This document shows, one piece after another, positions 9,391-19,148 of a stretch of DNA of 64,000 nucleotides. A program made the position numbers and the translations under genes. Under the pieces are notes generated by a model that worked only from the letters and a program-made list of their open reading frames with translations, searched no databases and had not been told where the DNA came from. Position 1 is the stretch's first letter; each line of letters opens with the position of its first letter. The DNA is from Cupriavidus sp. WGlv3 (GTDB lineage: Bacteria > Pseudomonadota > Gammaproteobacteria > Burkholderiales > Burkholderiaceae): NCBI RefSeq assembly GCF_023952475.1, contig NZ_JALHRX010000002.1:647253-711252 (forward strand), read 5' to 3'.

Positions 9391-12300
9391 CTGGCGCGGC
9401 GCACGCCGGCCGCGTCGTTGTCGGCGAGGCCCGGCGCCTGGGGCGCGGGCGGCGGCGGCATCGCGGCCACCTCCTGCCGCGCCGGCGGCTGCAGCGCGGC
9501 TTCCAGTCCCGCTCCCAACCCGTCGGCCAGCACCGTGCCGGGTATGCCGTCGGCGGGTGACGCCATGGTCGGCGCGAGCGGGGGGCGCAGGCCCGGGGCC
9601 GCGTCGCGGCAGCGCAGCAGCGCGCGGTCGCCGCCCGGCGCCATCGCCGACACCTGCGGCGCGATCGCGCGCAGCACCCGCACCGCGAGCGCGCTGGTAA
9701 AGCTGTAGCGCGCCGCGTACGGTTCACGCACATTGACCACCACGGTGCCGAAGAAGCGCTCGCCCAGCGTGAACACGAAGGTCGCCGAACGGTTCACCGA
9801 GCGCGACGAGATCAGCCGCCCGCCCGGCCCGTAGACCTGGAAGCGCTGGTCGCCGGTGCCGGTCTTGCCGGCCACGGTCAGGGTGGCGCCATCGCGCCCC
9901 GGCACCGTGAAAGCACCGCGGATCGACTTGGCGGTACCGCGCTCCACCACATCCAGCATCGAACGGCGCGCCAGCTCGGCCACCTCGGCCGGCAGCACGC
10001 GCTTGCCCGGGCCGGGCTGCAGCACGTAGCGGGTGGCGTACGGGGTGCCGTCGGCGAACGCCAGGCTGCGCACCGCCGCGTTCTGCGTGACCACGCCGCC
10101 CGACAGCAGGATGCCGGCCAGCTCGGCCAGCGCCGCGGGGCGATCGCCGGCGGCGCCGATGGCGCTGGCATACGACGGCGTCAGCGAGTCGAACGGATAG
10201 CCCAGCCGCTGCCAGCGCCGCGCGATGCGCACGAAGGCGTCCTGCTCCAGCAGGGTGCGGATGCGGTTGTCCTGGCCGGCCTTGCTGCGCGTCTTGAACA
10301 GCCACTTGTACACCTCCTGGCGCTCGGCGGTGCTGGCGCGCAGGATCTCCGCCAGCGTCGCATCGGGATGCTGGTCCAGGTATTCCACCATCCACAGTTC
10401 CAGCGGATGCACCCGCGACAGGTAGCCGCGGTCGTTCAGGTTGAACTTGTCCTTGCCGTACTTGCGGTACAGCGCCGGCAGGTCTTCCTTGGCCAGCTGC
10501 TTGTCGCCCAGGCGCGCGCGCATGATGCGGATATAGCTGTCTTCGTCCAGCGCGGGCCGCGCGCTCAGCAGCGTCACCGACATGCGCACCGCGTTCAGGT
10601 GCGGCGTGGTCATGCGCACCCGCCCCAGCAGCGTGGCCAGGCGCTGCTCGGAAGTCTTGCCGCGGTAGCGCTGGTAGAAGTTGGTCATGTAGGCACTGCC
10701 TTCCTGGTCGGCAAAGCGCTCCAGGTAGGCGCGCCGGCCGGGCGCGTCGCGGTCTTCGAACAGGTTGCCGATATCCGGGCTGGCGTGGAAGGTCTCGTAG
10801 CGCACGATGTCGCGCATCATGCGGATGAAGACCAGGTTGACCGAATGCTGGAACGCGGTGCGCACGGTCAGGTTGCGCAGGCCCGAGTCGCGCTCGAAGT
10901 TGGTGAAGCTCTGCAGGCCGCCGCCGGTGTAGAAGGCTTCGCCGGCACCGCCGGCATACTTGCGCTCCATCGCCGCCTCGAGCATCGGCATCAGCTCGCG
11001 CTCGGCCGGCTTGCGCGCCTTGGCCAGGTAGTCGACCGCCCAGCGGCTGAGCGCGTCCTGGCGCGCCAGCGGCAGCGCGGCCAGTTCGGCGCTGGTCATG
11101 CCGGCATAGCGCGCGTGCAGTTCGCTGATGATCTCCAGGTAGGTCACCAGCGTGCGCAGCTTGGCGGTCGAGCCCAGGTTCAGGCGCGCGCCGCTGTTGA
11201 TATCGAACGGCTGGTCGATATTGTCGGCCTGGATCCGCACCACGCTGGCGTTGCCGACGCGCTCGTACAGCGTGAAGCTCGCCATCAGCCGGGACGGATC
11301 GTCGTGGTCGCGCAGCAGGTTGTGGCCGTACAGGCCCATGGCGCGCGCGTCGGCCTTGTTGTTCACGCGCTGCAGCGTGTCGACGACGCTGCGCTGGGCT
11401 TCGCGGTTGATGGTGCTGTCCACGGTCAGGTCGAGCCGGTCCATGTCATAGCGGCTCTCGACCCCGGTCAGCCGGGTGATGTCGGCGCGCACGCGGTTGA
11501 CGGCCTTGCGCGTGACAAAGGGCTCCTGCGGCGGGCGCTGCGGCGCCGACGCCTTGTCCAGCGGCTGCGCCAGCGCGGCGTCGCGCAGCTCGGCGGTGAT
11601 GATGCCGTTGGCCGCCATCAGGCGCAGGTAGCTGCCGGTCAGCGCATCCAGGTTGGTGTCGTCGCGGCGCAGGTGGTACGACGGGCGGCGCTGCGAGATG
11701 ACCAGCGACAGCGCCCGCTTGAACGCCTGCGCCTGGCGCGGGTCCGGCGCGCGCTGGTCCATCTCCTTGAGCAGCCGGTTGACCTCGCCGAAATCCTCGC
11801 CGTACCAGACCCACAGCGCATCGCCGATGCCGTTGATCTCGCCGAAGCCGGCGCGCGCCGACAGCGGCACCGTATTCAGGTAGTCGACCACGATGCGCTC
11901 GCGCGCGCGCTGGGTGTCCGGGCCGTCCAGGTAGGCGCGCAGCGATGCCGACGCCATCTGCCGGAATTTTTCCGGGATCGAGGTGGTACGGCCCTCAGGC
12001 GAGTGCCGGTATTTCTCGATCTGCGTCGCCAGCGTGCTGCCGCCGGGCGCGTCGTGCGACTTGTCGGCCAGCCGGATCATCTGGTCCAGCACCGCGCGCG
12101 ACAGCCGGCGCCAGTCCAGCGCCGGGTTCATGTTGGGATATTCCGGATTGAGCAGGCCCTGGTTCTCGACGTACAGCAACGCGCTCACCAGCACCGGCGG
12201 CACCGCGCCGAAATCTGCGTACTGGCGCTGCGGGTAGCGCTCGAACGCCAGCGTCAGACCATTGCAGTCGCGCAGCAGCAGGCCCGCCTGGTTCTTTTCG

Positions 12301-12638
12301 CGATAGGGCGTGAACAGGCCCTCGTCGATCAGCCGCACCATGTCGGGCGACATGCGCGCCTGTTCGGCGGGCACGTAGCCGCGCTGCTCCAGCCGCTGCG
12401 CGAACAGCGGCAGCCTGCCGTAGCCCATGCGGGCGTCATAGGGTCCGGAATGCGGGAAGCGGATGCTGTCGCTGGCACCCGGCTGGATCTCGAACGTCAG
12501 CCGCTGGCCCAGGCTGCCGATCAGCCGCGCCTGCCAGTGCGAGTTGCGCACCTCGCTTGCGACAACGCTATACACGACATAGGCGCCGCCGGTGAGGGCG
12601 ACCGCCAAGCCAGCGAAAATCCAGCCACGACGCGACAC
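9363..12638 (-). CDS. Large bifunctional penicillin-binding protein (GT51 transglycosylase plus transpeptidase)
   Basis: This protein of about 1091 aa has an N-terminal membrane anchor (residues 5-28), a GT51-like glycosyltransferase region and a penicillin-binding transpeptidase domain. GGSTLATQIEKY matches the GT51 GGST block, and LYVEN keeps the catalytic glutamate but has Asn where most members have Asp. The transpeptidase has the full triad of motifs: STAK (Ser490, Lys493), SVN (Ser599) and KTGTG (Lys925). It should polymerise and cross-link peptidoglycan in the periplasm. GTG 12638 follows AGGGAAG at seven bases; a TTG at 12674 with AAGGAGA is an alternative adding 12 residues. The unusually long distance between SxN and KTG and the Pro/Ala-rich tail differ from ordinary class A PBPs. 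Confidence 0.82.
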   Translation of the reverse strand: MSRRGWIFAGLAVALTGGAYVVYSVVASEVRNSHWQARLIGSLGQRLTFEIQPGASDSIRFPHSGPYDARMGYGRLPLFAQRLEQRGYVPAEQARMSPDMVRLIDEGLFTPYREKNQAGLLLRDCNGLTLAFERYPQRQYADFGAVPPVLVSALLYVENQGLLNPEYPNMNPALDWRRLSRAVLDQMIRLADKSHDAPGGSTLATQIEKYRHSPEGRTTSIPEKFRQMASASLRAYLDGPDTQRARERIVVDYLNTVPLSARAGFGEINGIGDALWVWYGEDFGEVNRLLKEMDQRAPDPRQAQAFKRALSLVISQRRPSYHLRRDDTNLDALTGSYLRLMAANGIITAELRDAALAQPLDKASAPQRPPQEPFVTRKAVNRVRADITRLTGVESRYDMDRLDLTVDSTINREAQRSVVDTLQRVNNKADARAMGLYGHNLLRDHDDPSRLMASFTLYERVGNASVVRIQADNIDQPFDINSGARLNLGSTAKLRTLVTYLEIISELHARYAGMTSAELAALPLARQDALSRWAVDYLAKARKPAERELMPMLEAAMERKYAGGAGEAFYTGGGLQSFTNFERDSGLRNLTVRTAFQHSVNLVFIRMMRDIVRYETFHASPDIGNLFEDRDAPGRRAYLERFADQEGSAYMTNFYQRYRGKTSEQRLATLLGRVRMTTPHLNAVRMSVTLLSARPALDEDSYIRIMRARLGDKQLAKEDLPALYRKYGKDKFNLNDRGYLSRVHPLELWMVEYLDQHPDATLAEILRASTAERQEVYKWLFKTRSKAGQDNRIRTLLEQDAFVRIARRWQRLGYPFDSLTPSYASAIGAAGDRPAALAELAGILLSGGVVTQNAAVRSLAFADGTPYATRYVLQPGPGKRVLPAEVAELARRSMLDVVERGTAKSIRGAFTVPGRDGATLTVAGKTGTGDQRFQVYGPGGRLISSRSVNRSATFVFTLGERFFGTVVVNVREPYAARYSFTSALAVRVLRAIAPQVSAMAPGGDRALLRCRDAAPGLRPPLAPTMASPADGIPGTVLADGLGAGLEAALQPPARQEVAAMPPPPAPQAPGLADNDAAGVRRASQALRRTMP

Positions 12639-12865
12639 GTTTGGGCTTCCCTGGTGGGCCGGCGCAGCGCGCAAACTCTCCTTGCGCCGGCTCGAAGCGC
12701 GATGTTTTCGCGGTGCGCGCCTTACGCGCGCCCGCCTGTCTTGATATTAGTAGGAGTCGCGCCCGGGTGCATCAAGCACGCGTGGGCGTCGCGTGCCGTT
12801 GCTGGCGGGCGTCACTCCAGGCAGCGCCCGCGCCACTTGCGACGCGTCCGAAAGGCGGCGCCGGA

Positions 12866-13903
12866 TTATCGGCCAGCCGACGCGCGCACCACGGGCCGTC
12901 CGATCAGCGGATAGCCCGGATCGTTGTAACCGGGCGTCGAGGCATGGCCCGGCGACACCAGCGCATCGATCATCGCCTCTTCGTCCGGCGTGATCGCGGC
13001 CCCGAGCGCGCCGAAGTAATCCTCGAACTGGGCCAGCGTGCGCGGGCCGGCGATCACCGACGAGATGATCGGGTTGGCCAGCACCCAGGCGGTGGCGAAC
13101 TGGCCCGGGGTCAGCCCGCGCGCCTCGGCATGGGTCTTGAGCTGCTGCGCGATGACCAGCGATTCCTCGCGGAACTCGGTCTCCATCATGCGGCGGTCGG
13201 CGCGGCCCGCGCGCGTGCCCCCGGCCGGCGCCTGGCCGGGCGCGTACTTGCCGGTCAGCACGCCGCGCGCCACCGGGCTGTAGGGCACCACGCCCAGGCC
13301 GTAGTGCTCGCACGCGGGCAGGATCTCCACCTCCGGCAGCCGGTTCAGCAGGTTGTAGTACGGCTGGCACGCCACCGGGCGCGGCACGCCCAGCTCGCCG
13401 CACAGCCGCGCGATCTCGGCGATGCGCCAGCCGCGGAAGTTCGACACCGCCCAGTAGCGGATCTTGCCGCTGCGCACCAGGTCGCCCATGGCGCGCACCG
13501 GCTCTTCCAGGTTGGCGCCGGGGTAGTCGCGATGCAGGTAGAGGATGTCGATGTAATCGGTCGCCAGCCGGTGCAGGCTGTCCTCGACCGCGCGCGTGAT
13601 CCACGCGCGCGAGTAGTGGCCGTGGTTGGGCGCGGCCTGCATGGCGTTGCCGAGCTTGGTGGCCAGCACCCAGTCGTGGCGGTCGGCCGTCAACAGGCGC
13701 CCGACCATCTGCTCGGACGCGCCCTTGCTGTACACGTCGGCGGTATCGATGAAGTTCACGCCGTGGTCACGCGCGCTGGCGACGATGCGGCCGGCCTCGG
13801 CCTCGTCGGTCTGGTCGGCGAACATCATGGTGCCCAGGCACAGCGCCGAGACGCGCAGGTTGCTGGCGCCGAGGCGGCGGTACGGCATGGAGAGGTCTGG
13901 CAT
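12866..13903 (-). CDS. Aldo/keto reductase
   Basis: This 345-aa TIM-barrel reductase reduces aldehydes or ketones with NADPH. The catalytic tetrad is readable: Asp in FIDTADVYS, Tyr in DVYS, Lys in LATKLGN and His in LYLHRDYPG. The NADP-binding end LANPIISSVIAGPRTLAQFEDY is typical of the AKR families that include YajO and Gfo-like general reductases. ATG 13903 follows AAGGAG six bases upstream, better than a start nine codons earlier. It stands 64 bp downstream of the SURF1 gene on the same strand and might be read through from that operon, but nothing links it functionally. Confidence 0.92.
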   Translation of the reverse strand: MPDLSMPYRRLGASNLRVSALCLGTMMFADQTDEAEAGRIVASARDHGVNFIDTADVYSKGASEQMVGRLLTADRHDWVLATKLGNAMQAAPNHGHYSRAWITRAVEDSLHRLATDYIDILYLHRDYPGANLEEPVRAMGDLVRSGKIRYWAVSNFRGWRIAEIARLCGELGVPRPVACQPYYNLLNRLPEVEILPACEHYGLGVVPYSPVARGVLTGKYAPGQAPAGGTRAGRADRRMMETEFREESLVIAQQLKTHAEARGLTPGQFATAWVLANPIISSVIAGPRTLAQFEDYFGALGAAITPDEEAMIDALVSPGHASTPGYNDPGYPLIGRPVVRASAGR

Positions 13904-13967
13904 GGCGGCTCCTTGGTTGGGACAGCCCACATTGTGCCGCCAGCCGGCCAGGCTTGCCGGCGTGGCC

Positions 13968-14822
13968 TCAGGCGCGCGGATCGGAACGCGCCGCGGCGCT
14001 GGCGCCGCGGCGCTTGCGGTATTCCTCGCGCCCCACGTAGGCTGCGGCGGCCGCCACCATCAGCGCCAGCCCGTACCAGGTGAGCGCGTAGCCGAGGTGG
14101 TTGTTGGTAAAGGCCGTCACCGTCAGCCCGCCCACGGGCCAGGCCTTGGGGTCCGCCCCGGCCGGCGGCGGCACCGCCGCGGCGTCGATGAAATACGGCG
14201 CGACCTGCCCCAGGCCGCGGTGCGCGGCGATCGCCGCGACGTCGCGCGAGAACCACTGGTCGCGCGTCGCGTCATTGTGGCGCAGCAGGCCGGTGCCCGG
14301 CTCGCTCATGCGCAGCAGGCCGACCACTTCGCTGGGGCCGCTGCCGGCGGGGGCCACGCGCGCGCGGAAAGGCTCGGCGACGAAACCGCGGTTGACCAGC
14401 ACGGTGCTGCCATCGGCCAGCCGCAGCGGCGTCATCACCCAGTAGCCGCCGCCCTGCTCGGTCACCGCCTGCACCATGGTCTGGCGCTCGTCGAGGAAGG
14501 TGCCGCTGGCGCGCACGCGCCGGTACTCGGCATTGGCCTTGGTCAGTCCCGCCCACTGCGCGCGCGCGGGCGCCGCGACCGGCGGCGCATGGACACGCTC
14601 GGCCACCTGGGCGATCAGGCCAAGCTTCCAGGCGCGGCGCTCGACCTGCCAGTTGCCAAGCGCCACCAGGCCGGCGATGGCCGCCGCGGCAAACAGCGCC
14701 AGCGCCGTCAGCCAGACTGTCGACAGTGGGCGGCGGGATTCGGAAGCGCCTTTGGTGGCGTTGGTGGCGTTGGTGGTGCGCGGATTTCCGACCGGCGCGC
14801 GGTCGTCGGTGGAACCGGTCAA
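13968..14822 (-). CDS. SURF1 family protein in the cyo operon
   Basis: This protein of about 284 aa has the SURF1 layout: a transmembrane segment near residues 35-52, the periplasmic domain with GNWQVERRAWK, the conserved YRRVRASGTF and VNRGFV blocks, and a C-terminal membrane helix after NNHLGYALTWYGLA. SURF1 proteins help insert haem into terminal oxidases. No ATG fits; the only sensible start is TTG 14822, which overlaps the cyoD stop as TTGA and implies translational coupling. The N-terminus contains an Asn-Ala-Thr repeat encoded by three copies of a 9-bp unit at 14752-14778. SURF1 is best known from haem-a cytochrome c oxidases, so its linkage to a bo3-type operon is notable. Confidence 0.87.
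   Translation of the reverse strand: MTGSTDDRAPVGNPRTTNATNATKGASESRRPLSTVWLTALALFAAAAIAGLVALGNWQVERRAWKLGLIAQVAERVHAPPVAAPARAQWAGLTKANAEYRRVRASGTFLDERQTMVQAVTEQGGGYWVMTPLRLADGSTVLVNRGFVAEPFRARVAPAGSGPSEVVGLLRMSEPGTGLLRHNDATRDQWFSRDVAAIAAHRGLGQVAPYFIDAAAVPPPAGADPKAWPVGGLTVTAFTNNHLGYALTWYGLALMVAAAAAYVGREEYRKRRGASAAARSDPRA
14752..14778. repeat. Three tandem copies of a 9-bp unit inside the SURF1 gene
   Basis: TTGGTGGCG occurs twice and TTGGTGGTG once, in direct succession. On the coding strand this gives the Thr-Asn-Ala-Thr-Asn-Ala-Thr stretch near the SURF1 N-terminus, before the first membrane helix, where length variation would be tolerated. Confidence 0.8.
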
Positions 14823-15214
14823 GGCAGGGTCTTGGTGGTATGCATGCCCGGCATCATATTGGAATTCAGGTGGAACATCACCCACAGGGTGCCGGTCAGC
14901 GTGATCACCACCAGCACCAGCGTGAAGATCAGCGCCAGCATGTTCCATCCGCCTTCGGACCGGGCGTTCAGGTGCAGGAAGTAGATCATGTGCACCACGA
15001 TCTGCACCGCGCCCAGCGCCAGCAGCACCATCGCGGTGGTGCCGGACTGCTCGAACACCTTGCCCATCACCAGCCAGAACGGGATCGCGGTCAGGATCAC
15101 CGACAGCACGAAACCGGTCACGTAGCCGCCGAGCGAGATGTGGATCTCGCTTTCGCCGTGGCTGTGGTCGTGCCCATGGCCGTGGGCCGGCAGCGTGTCG
15201 TCATGCGCGCTCAT
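14819..15214 (-). CDS. cyoD: Cytochrome bo quinol oxidase subunit IV (CyoD)
   Basis: This 131-aa protein begins with a His-rich segment (HGHGHDHSHG), followed by three membrane helices with the CyoD/COX4-like blocks GGYVTGFVLSVILTAIPF and QIVVHMIYFLHL. Subunit IV stabilises the copper-containing subunit I during assembly. Its ATG overlaps the cyoC stop by four bases (ATGA), and its own stop overlaps the SURF1 TTG start (TTGA). An upstream reading to 15295 would run inside cyoC and is not needed. The His-rich N-terminus might bind metal, but CyoD N-termini are variable, so that is speculation. Confidence 0.93.
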   Translation of the reverse strand: MSAHDDTLPAHGHGHDHSHGESEIHISLGGYVTGFVLSVILTAIPFWLVMGKVFEQSGTTAMVLLALGAVQIVVHMIYFLHLNARSEGGWNMLALIFTLVLVVITLTGTLWVMFHLNSNMMPGMHTTKTLP

Positions 15215-15891
15215 GGCAGCACTCCCATCAGGTAGACAAAGGTAAAGACGCCGATCCAGACCACGTCCAGGAAGTGCCAGAACATCGACAGGCACATCAG
15301 GCGGCGCTTGTTTTCAGGGATCAGCCCGTGGCGGCGCAGCTGCACCACCAGCGTGACCAGCCACACGATGCCGAAGGTCACATGCAGGCCGTGGGTGCCG
15401 ACCAGTGCGAAGAACGAGGTCAGGAAGCCGCTGCGCTGCGGCCCGGCGCCCTCGCCGACCAGGTGCGCGAACTCGTAGATCTCGACCGCGAGGAAGGCCG
15501 CGCCCAGCAGGCCGGTCACGGCGAGCCAGCCCTGGGTCGGCCCCAGCCGGCCGCGCTGCGTCTCCAGCATGGCAAAGCCATAGGTGATCGACGACAGCAG
15601 CAGGAACGAAGTATTCAGCGCCACCAGCGGCAGGTCGAACAGCTCGGCGCCGGACGGCCCGCCCGCGTAGTTGCGGCCCAGCACGCCGTAGGCGGCGAAC
15701 AGGCACGCAAAGATCAGGCAGTCGCTCATCAGGTAGAGCCAGAAACCGAGCAGCGTGCCGTTGGGCACGTGATATTCCTCGGTCATGTAGAAGCGCAGCT
15801 CGGCTGGCTGCGCCGGCGCTGGCGCGCGTTGCGGCGGGGCCTCGTGCGGGCGCGTGCCTTCGGCGGTAAAGGGAGCGAAGGTATCAGCCAT
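15211..15891 (-). CDS. cyoC: Cytochrome bo quinol oxidase subunit III (CyoC)
   Basis: This 226-aa haem-copper oxidase subunit III has five predicted membrane helices. Family blocks are [20 protein letters not shown], the [13 protein letters not shown] helix, and the ending [12 protein letters not shown] followed by [21 protein letters not shown]. It contains no redox centre but supports subunit I. Its start lies within the end of cyoB, an 8-bp overlap, and its stop overlaps the cyoD start, so cyoB-cyoC-cyoD-SURF1 should be translated from one message. Length and motifs match the E. coli type closely. Confidence 0.95.
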   Translation of the reverse strand: MADTFAPFTAEGTRPHEAPPQRAPAPAQPAELRFYMTEEYHVPNGTLLGFWLYLMSDCLIFACLFAAYGVLGRNYAGGPSGAELFDLPLVALNTSFLLLSSITYGFAMLETQRGRLGPTQGWLAVTGLLGAAFLAVEIYEFAHLVGEGAGPQRSGFLTSFFALVGTHGLHVTFGIVWLVTLVVQLRRHGLIPENKRRLMCLSMFWHFLDVVWIGVFTFVYLMGVLP

Positions 15892-17887
15892 GGCTGGCCA
15901 GCAGCGCGCTGCGCTCTGCCTCGGTGCGGTGGACCGTGTCTGCCGGGATGTAGAAATCGCGCTGGTAGTTGAAGGTATGGCCGATCGCCGTGACCAGCGT
16001 GGCGGCGAAGGCCAGTACCACCAGCCACCAGATGTGCCAGATCAGCGCGAAGCCACATAGCGTGCTCAGGCCGGCCAGGATGATGCCGGCACCGGTGTTC
16101 TTGGGCATATGGATCGGGATAAAGCCTTGCGCGGGGCGCTGGTAGCCGTGCGCCTTCATCTGCCACCAGGCATCGTTGTCATGCACCAGCGGCGTGAAGG
16201 CAAAGTTGTACGGCGGCGGCGGCGACGAGGTCGACCACTCCAGCGTGCGGCCGTCCCACGGATCGCCGGTGACATCGCGCAGCGACTCGCGGCGCAGGAA
16301 GCTCACCACCAGCTGCACCAGGAAGCAGCCAATACCCAGCGCGATCAGCAGCGCGCCTACGCCGGCCAGCTGGAACCAGATCTGCAGCGAGTGGTCCTCG
16401 AAATGGCTGACGCGCCGGGTCACCCCCATCAGCCCCAGCACGTAGAGCGGCATGAACGCCACGTAGAAGCCGACCAGCCAGAACCAGAACGAGCACTTGC
16501 CCCAGAACGGATCCAGCTGGTAGCCGAAGGCCTTGGGGAACCAGTAGGTGATGCCGGCCATCAGCCCGAACAGCACGCCGCCGATGATCACGTTATGGAA
16601 ATGGGCGACCAGGAACAGGCTGTTGTGCAGCGAGAAATCCGCCGGCGGCACCGCCAGCAGCACGCCGGTCATGCCTCCGATCACGAACGTCACCATGAAG
16701 CCCACGGTCCACAGCATCGGCACATCGAAGCGGATGCGCCCGTGGTACATGGTGAAGAGCCAGTTAAACAGCTTGGCCCCGGTGGGGATCGAGATGATCA
16801 TGGTGGTGATGCCGAAGAACGAGTTCACGCTGGCGCCCGAGCCCATCGTGAAGAAGTGATGCAGCCACACCAGGTATGACAGCACCGTAATCACCACCGT
16901 GGCATAGACCATCGAGGCATAGCCGAACAGGCGCTTGCGGCAGAAGGTGGCGACCACCTCGGAGAACACGCCGAACACCGGCAGGATCAGGATGTAGACC
17001 TCGGGGTGGCCCCAGATCCAGATCAGGTTCACGTACATCATGGCGCTGCCGCCGAGGTCGCTGGTGAAGAAGTTCATGCCCAGGTAGCGGTCGACCGCCA
17101 GCATCGCCAGCGCCGCGGTCAGCACCGGGAACGCGGCGATGATCAGCACGTTGGTGCACAGCGCGGTCCAGGTGAAGATCGGCATGCGCATCAGCGTCAT
17201 GCCGGGCGCGCGCATCTTGACGATGGTGACCAGCAGGTTGATGCCTGACAGCAGCGTGCCCACCCCCGCCACCTGCAACGACCACAGGTAATAGTCCACC
17301 CCCACGTCCGGACTCTGCAGGATGCCGGACAGCGGCGGATAGGCCAGCCAGCCGGTGCGCGCGAACTCGCCGACGAACAGCGACATCATCACCAGCACCG
17401 CGCCGCCCACAGTCATCCAGAAGCTGAAGTTGTTCAGGAACGGGAACGCCACGTCGCGCGCGCCGATCTGCAGCGGCACGACAAAGTTCATCAGGCCGGT
17501 GACCAGCGGCATGGCGACGAAGAAGATCATGATCACGCCGTGCGCGGTGAAGATCTGGTCATAGTGGTGCGGCGGCAGGTAGCCCAGGTTGTCGCCGAAG
17601 GCAATGGCTTGCTGGATGCGCATCATGATGGCATCGGCAAAGCCGCGCAGCAGCATCACGATGCCGAGGATCATGTACATGATGCCGATGCGCTTGTGGT
17701 CGATGCTGGTGAACCACTCGCGCCACAGGTAGCCCCACTTGCCGTAGTACGTGACCGCGCCGGCCACGGCCAGCCCGCCGAAGGCCACCACCGCGAAGGT
17801 GGCGATCAGGATGGGTTCATGCAGCGGGATTGCCTCCCAGCTCAGTCGACCGAAGAGTTGCGTGGCGAGTTCGGATCGCTCCGGCAT
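15884..17887 (-). CDS. cyoB: Cytochrome bo quinol oxidase subunit I (CyoB)
   Basis: This 667-aa catalytic subunit of the haem-copper quinol oxidase reduces oxygen to water and pumps protons. Metal ligands are readable: His in IFTAHGVIM for the low-spin haem, WGHPEVYI with the His-Tyr cross-link pair, [10 protein letters not shown] giving two Cu-B histidines, and [11 protein letters not shown] for the remaining copper and haem ligands. The length and the N-terminal extra helix before the conserved core are those of CyoB rather than CtaD. It follows cyoA after 93 bp and overlaps cyoC. Quinol rather than cytochrome c as donor is inferred from subunit II lacking the CuA cysteines. Confidence 0.97.
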   Translation of the reverse strand: MPERSELATQLFGRLSWEAIPLHEPILIATFAVVAFGGLAVAGAVTYYGKWGYLWREWFTSIDHKRIGIMYMILGIVMLLRGFADAIMMRIQQAIAFGDNLGYLPPHHYDQIFTAHGVIMIFFVAMPLVTGLMNFVVPLQIGARDVAFPFLNNFSFWMTVGGAVLVMMSLFVGEFARTGWLAYPPLSGILQSPDVGVDYYLWSLQVAGVGTLLSGINLLVTIVKMRAPGMTLMRMPIFTWTALCTNVLIIAAFPVLTAALAMLAVDRYLGMNFFTSDLGGSAMMYVNLIWIWGHPEVYILILPVFGVFSEVVATFCRKRLFGYASMVYATVVITVLSYLVWLHHFFTMGSGASVNSFFGITTMIISIPTGAKLFNWLFTMYHGRIRFDVPMLWTVGFMVTFVIGGMTGVLLAVPPADFSLHNSLFLVAHFHNVIIGGVLFGLMAGITYWFPKAFGYQLDPFWGKCSFWFWLVGFYVAFMPLYVLGLMGVTRRVSHFEDHSLQIWFQLAGVGALLIALGIGCFLVQLVVSFLRRESLRDVTGDPWDGRTLEWSTSSPPPPYNFAFTPLVHDNDAWWQMKAHGYQRPAQGFIPIHMPKNTGAGIILAGLSTLCGFALIWHIWWLVVLAFAATLVTAIGHTFNYQRDFYIPADTVHRTEAERSALLASHG

Positions 17888-17980
17888 GTGGTTCTCCAGG
17901 ACAACAACGGCGTACTAGGTCACGGTCATTCGCACGGTCTTGCACGGCCCTGCGCAGCGCCTGCCACCGACGCAGGCGCG

Positions 17981-19006
17981 CTAGCGCAGCAGCTCGCGGG
18001 CACCGGCCGCGCCGGTCCCGAACAGCGGTTCGGCCAGCGTGTTGCTGGCGGTGCAGACGGCGGCGCCCAGGCCCGCGGCGCGTTGCGCATCGCGCGCCAT
18101 CAGGTCCTTCTGGCAGACCTGCCCGGCCTGCACGCAACGGTTCACGATGGCATCGAACAGGTTCGCGTCGACGCTGCCGTAGCGCCGCACCGGCTCGCGT
18201 TCGCTGGGCTGCGCCAGCTGCGTGTAGGTGGCCCGGCTCAGCGGCGCGCCGGCGGCCCGCACGGTCTGCACCCAGCGGCCGAAGTCATCGTCGCTCAGGC
18301 CATGGAAGCGGAAGCGCATGTGCGAAAAGCCCGCGCCGCTGTAGTTGGCGGAGAAGCCCTCGTAGACGCCCGGCCGGTTGACCACCGCATGCAGGCGCGT
18401 TTCCATGCCCGGCATGGCGTAGACCTGACCGGCCAGCGCGGGGATGAAGAACGAATTCATCATGGTGGTGGACGTGATCTTGAAGCGGATCGGCCGGTCG
18501 ACCGGGGCGGCCAGCTCGTTGACGGTGGCGATGCCCTGCTCCGGGTAGACGAACAACCACTTCCAGTCCAGCGCCACCACCTCCACCGTCAGCGGCTGCG
18601 TGCCCGGAGGCAGCGGGCGGCTTTCATCGAGCCGGGTCAGCGGGTGGTAGGGATCGAGCTTGTGGGTGCTGACCCAGGTGATGGCCCCGAGCGCAATGAT
18701 GATCAGCAGCGGCGCCGACCAGATCAGCAGCTCCAGCACCGTGGAGTGGTCCCAGTCGGGGTTGTAGTGCGCATCGGCGTTGGCGGCGCGGTAGCGCCAC
18801 GCGAACACCAGCGTCAGCACGATCACCGGCACGATGATCAGCAGCATCAGCCCGGTGGAAATGATGATCAGGTCACGTTGCCGGACCGCAAGATCGCCGG
18901 CCGGCGACAGCAGCACGGCGTTGCAGCCTCCCAGCGACAGCAGCACTGGCAGCAGCAACCAGCGCATCGGGCGGTGCATGGACATGGTCTGACCGGAAGA
19001 TCGCAT
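17981..19006 (-). CDS. cyoA: Cytochrome bo quinol oxidase subunit II (CyoA), lipoprotein
   Basis: This protein of up to 341 aa has an N-terminal lipoprotein signal ending LLSLGGC, two membrane helices and a periplasmic cupredoxin domain. The region SFFIPALAGQVYAMPGM followed by YSGAGFSHMRF aligns with quinol-type subunit II. It lacks the CxxxC copper-A cysteines, which fits ubiquinol as electron donor. ATG 19006 is the longest start; ATG 18985 or 18979 would place the lipobox closer to the start and cannot be excluded because no site has a strong Shine-Dalgarno. It is the first gene of the cyo operon and is divergent from an MFS transporter. Confidence 0.94.
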   Translation of the reverse strand: MRSSGQTMSMHRPMRWLLLPVLLSLGGCNAVLLSPAGDLAVRQRDLIIISTGLMLLIIVPVIVLTLVFAWRYRAANADAHYNPDWDHSTVLELLIWSAPLLIIIALGAITWVSTHKLDPYHPLTRLDESRPLPPGTQPLTVEVVALDWKWLFVYPEQGIATVNELAAPVDRPIRFKITSTTMMNSFFIPALAGQVYAMPGMETRLHAVVNRPGVYEGFSANYSGAGFSHMRFRFHGLSDDDFGRWVQTVRAAGAPLSRATYTQLAQPSEREPVRRYGSVDANLFDAIVNRCVQAGQVCQKDLMARDAQRAAGLGAAVCTASNTLAEPLFGTGAAGARELLR

Positions 19007-19148
19007 AGCTTTCGGGTCGCGCCATTTGTACGCCGCGGCGCAAGTGACTTAGACTGGTCTGAGCAACTATGGCAGTGTAGGCGCTCAAGTGCCATTCTTC
19101 ATGGTGCAATTTGCAGCGCCCTCGCTCACAGACACGGGAGGTATGCCG

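Noticed and set aside
10368..12914. 848-codon plus-strand frame opposite the penicillin-binding protein
   Set aside because: Gln/Arg/Ala/His-rich product without domains, exactly antisense to a gene with complete PBP motifs.
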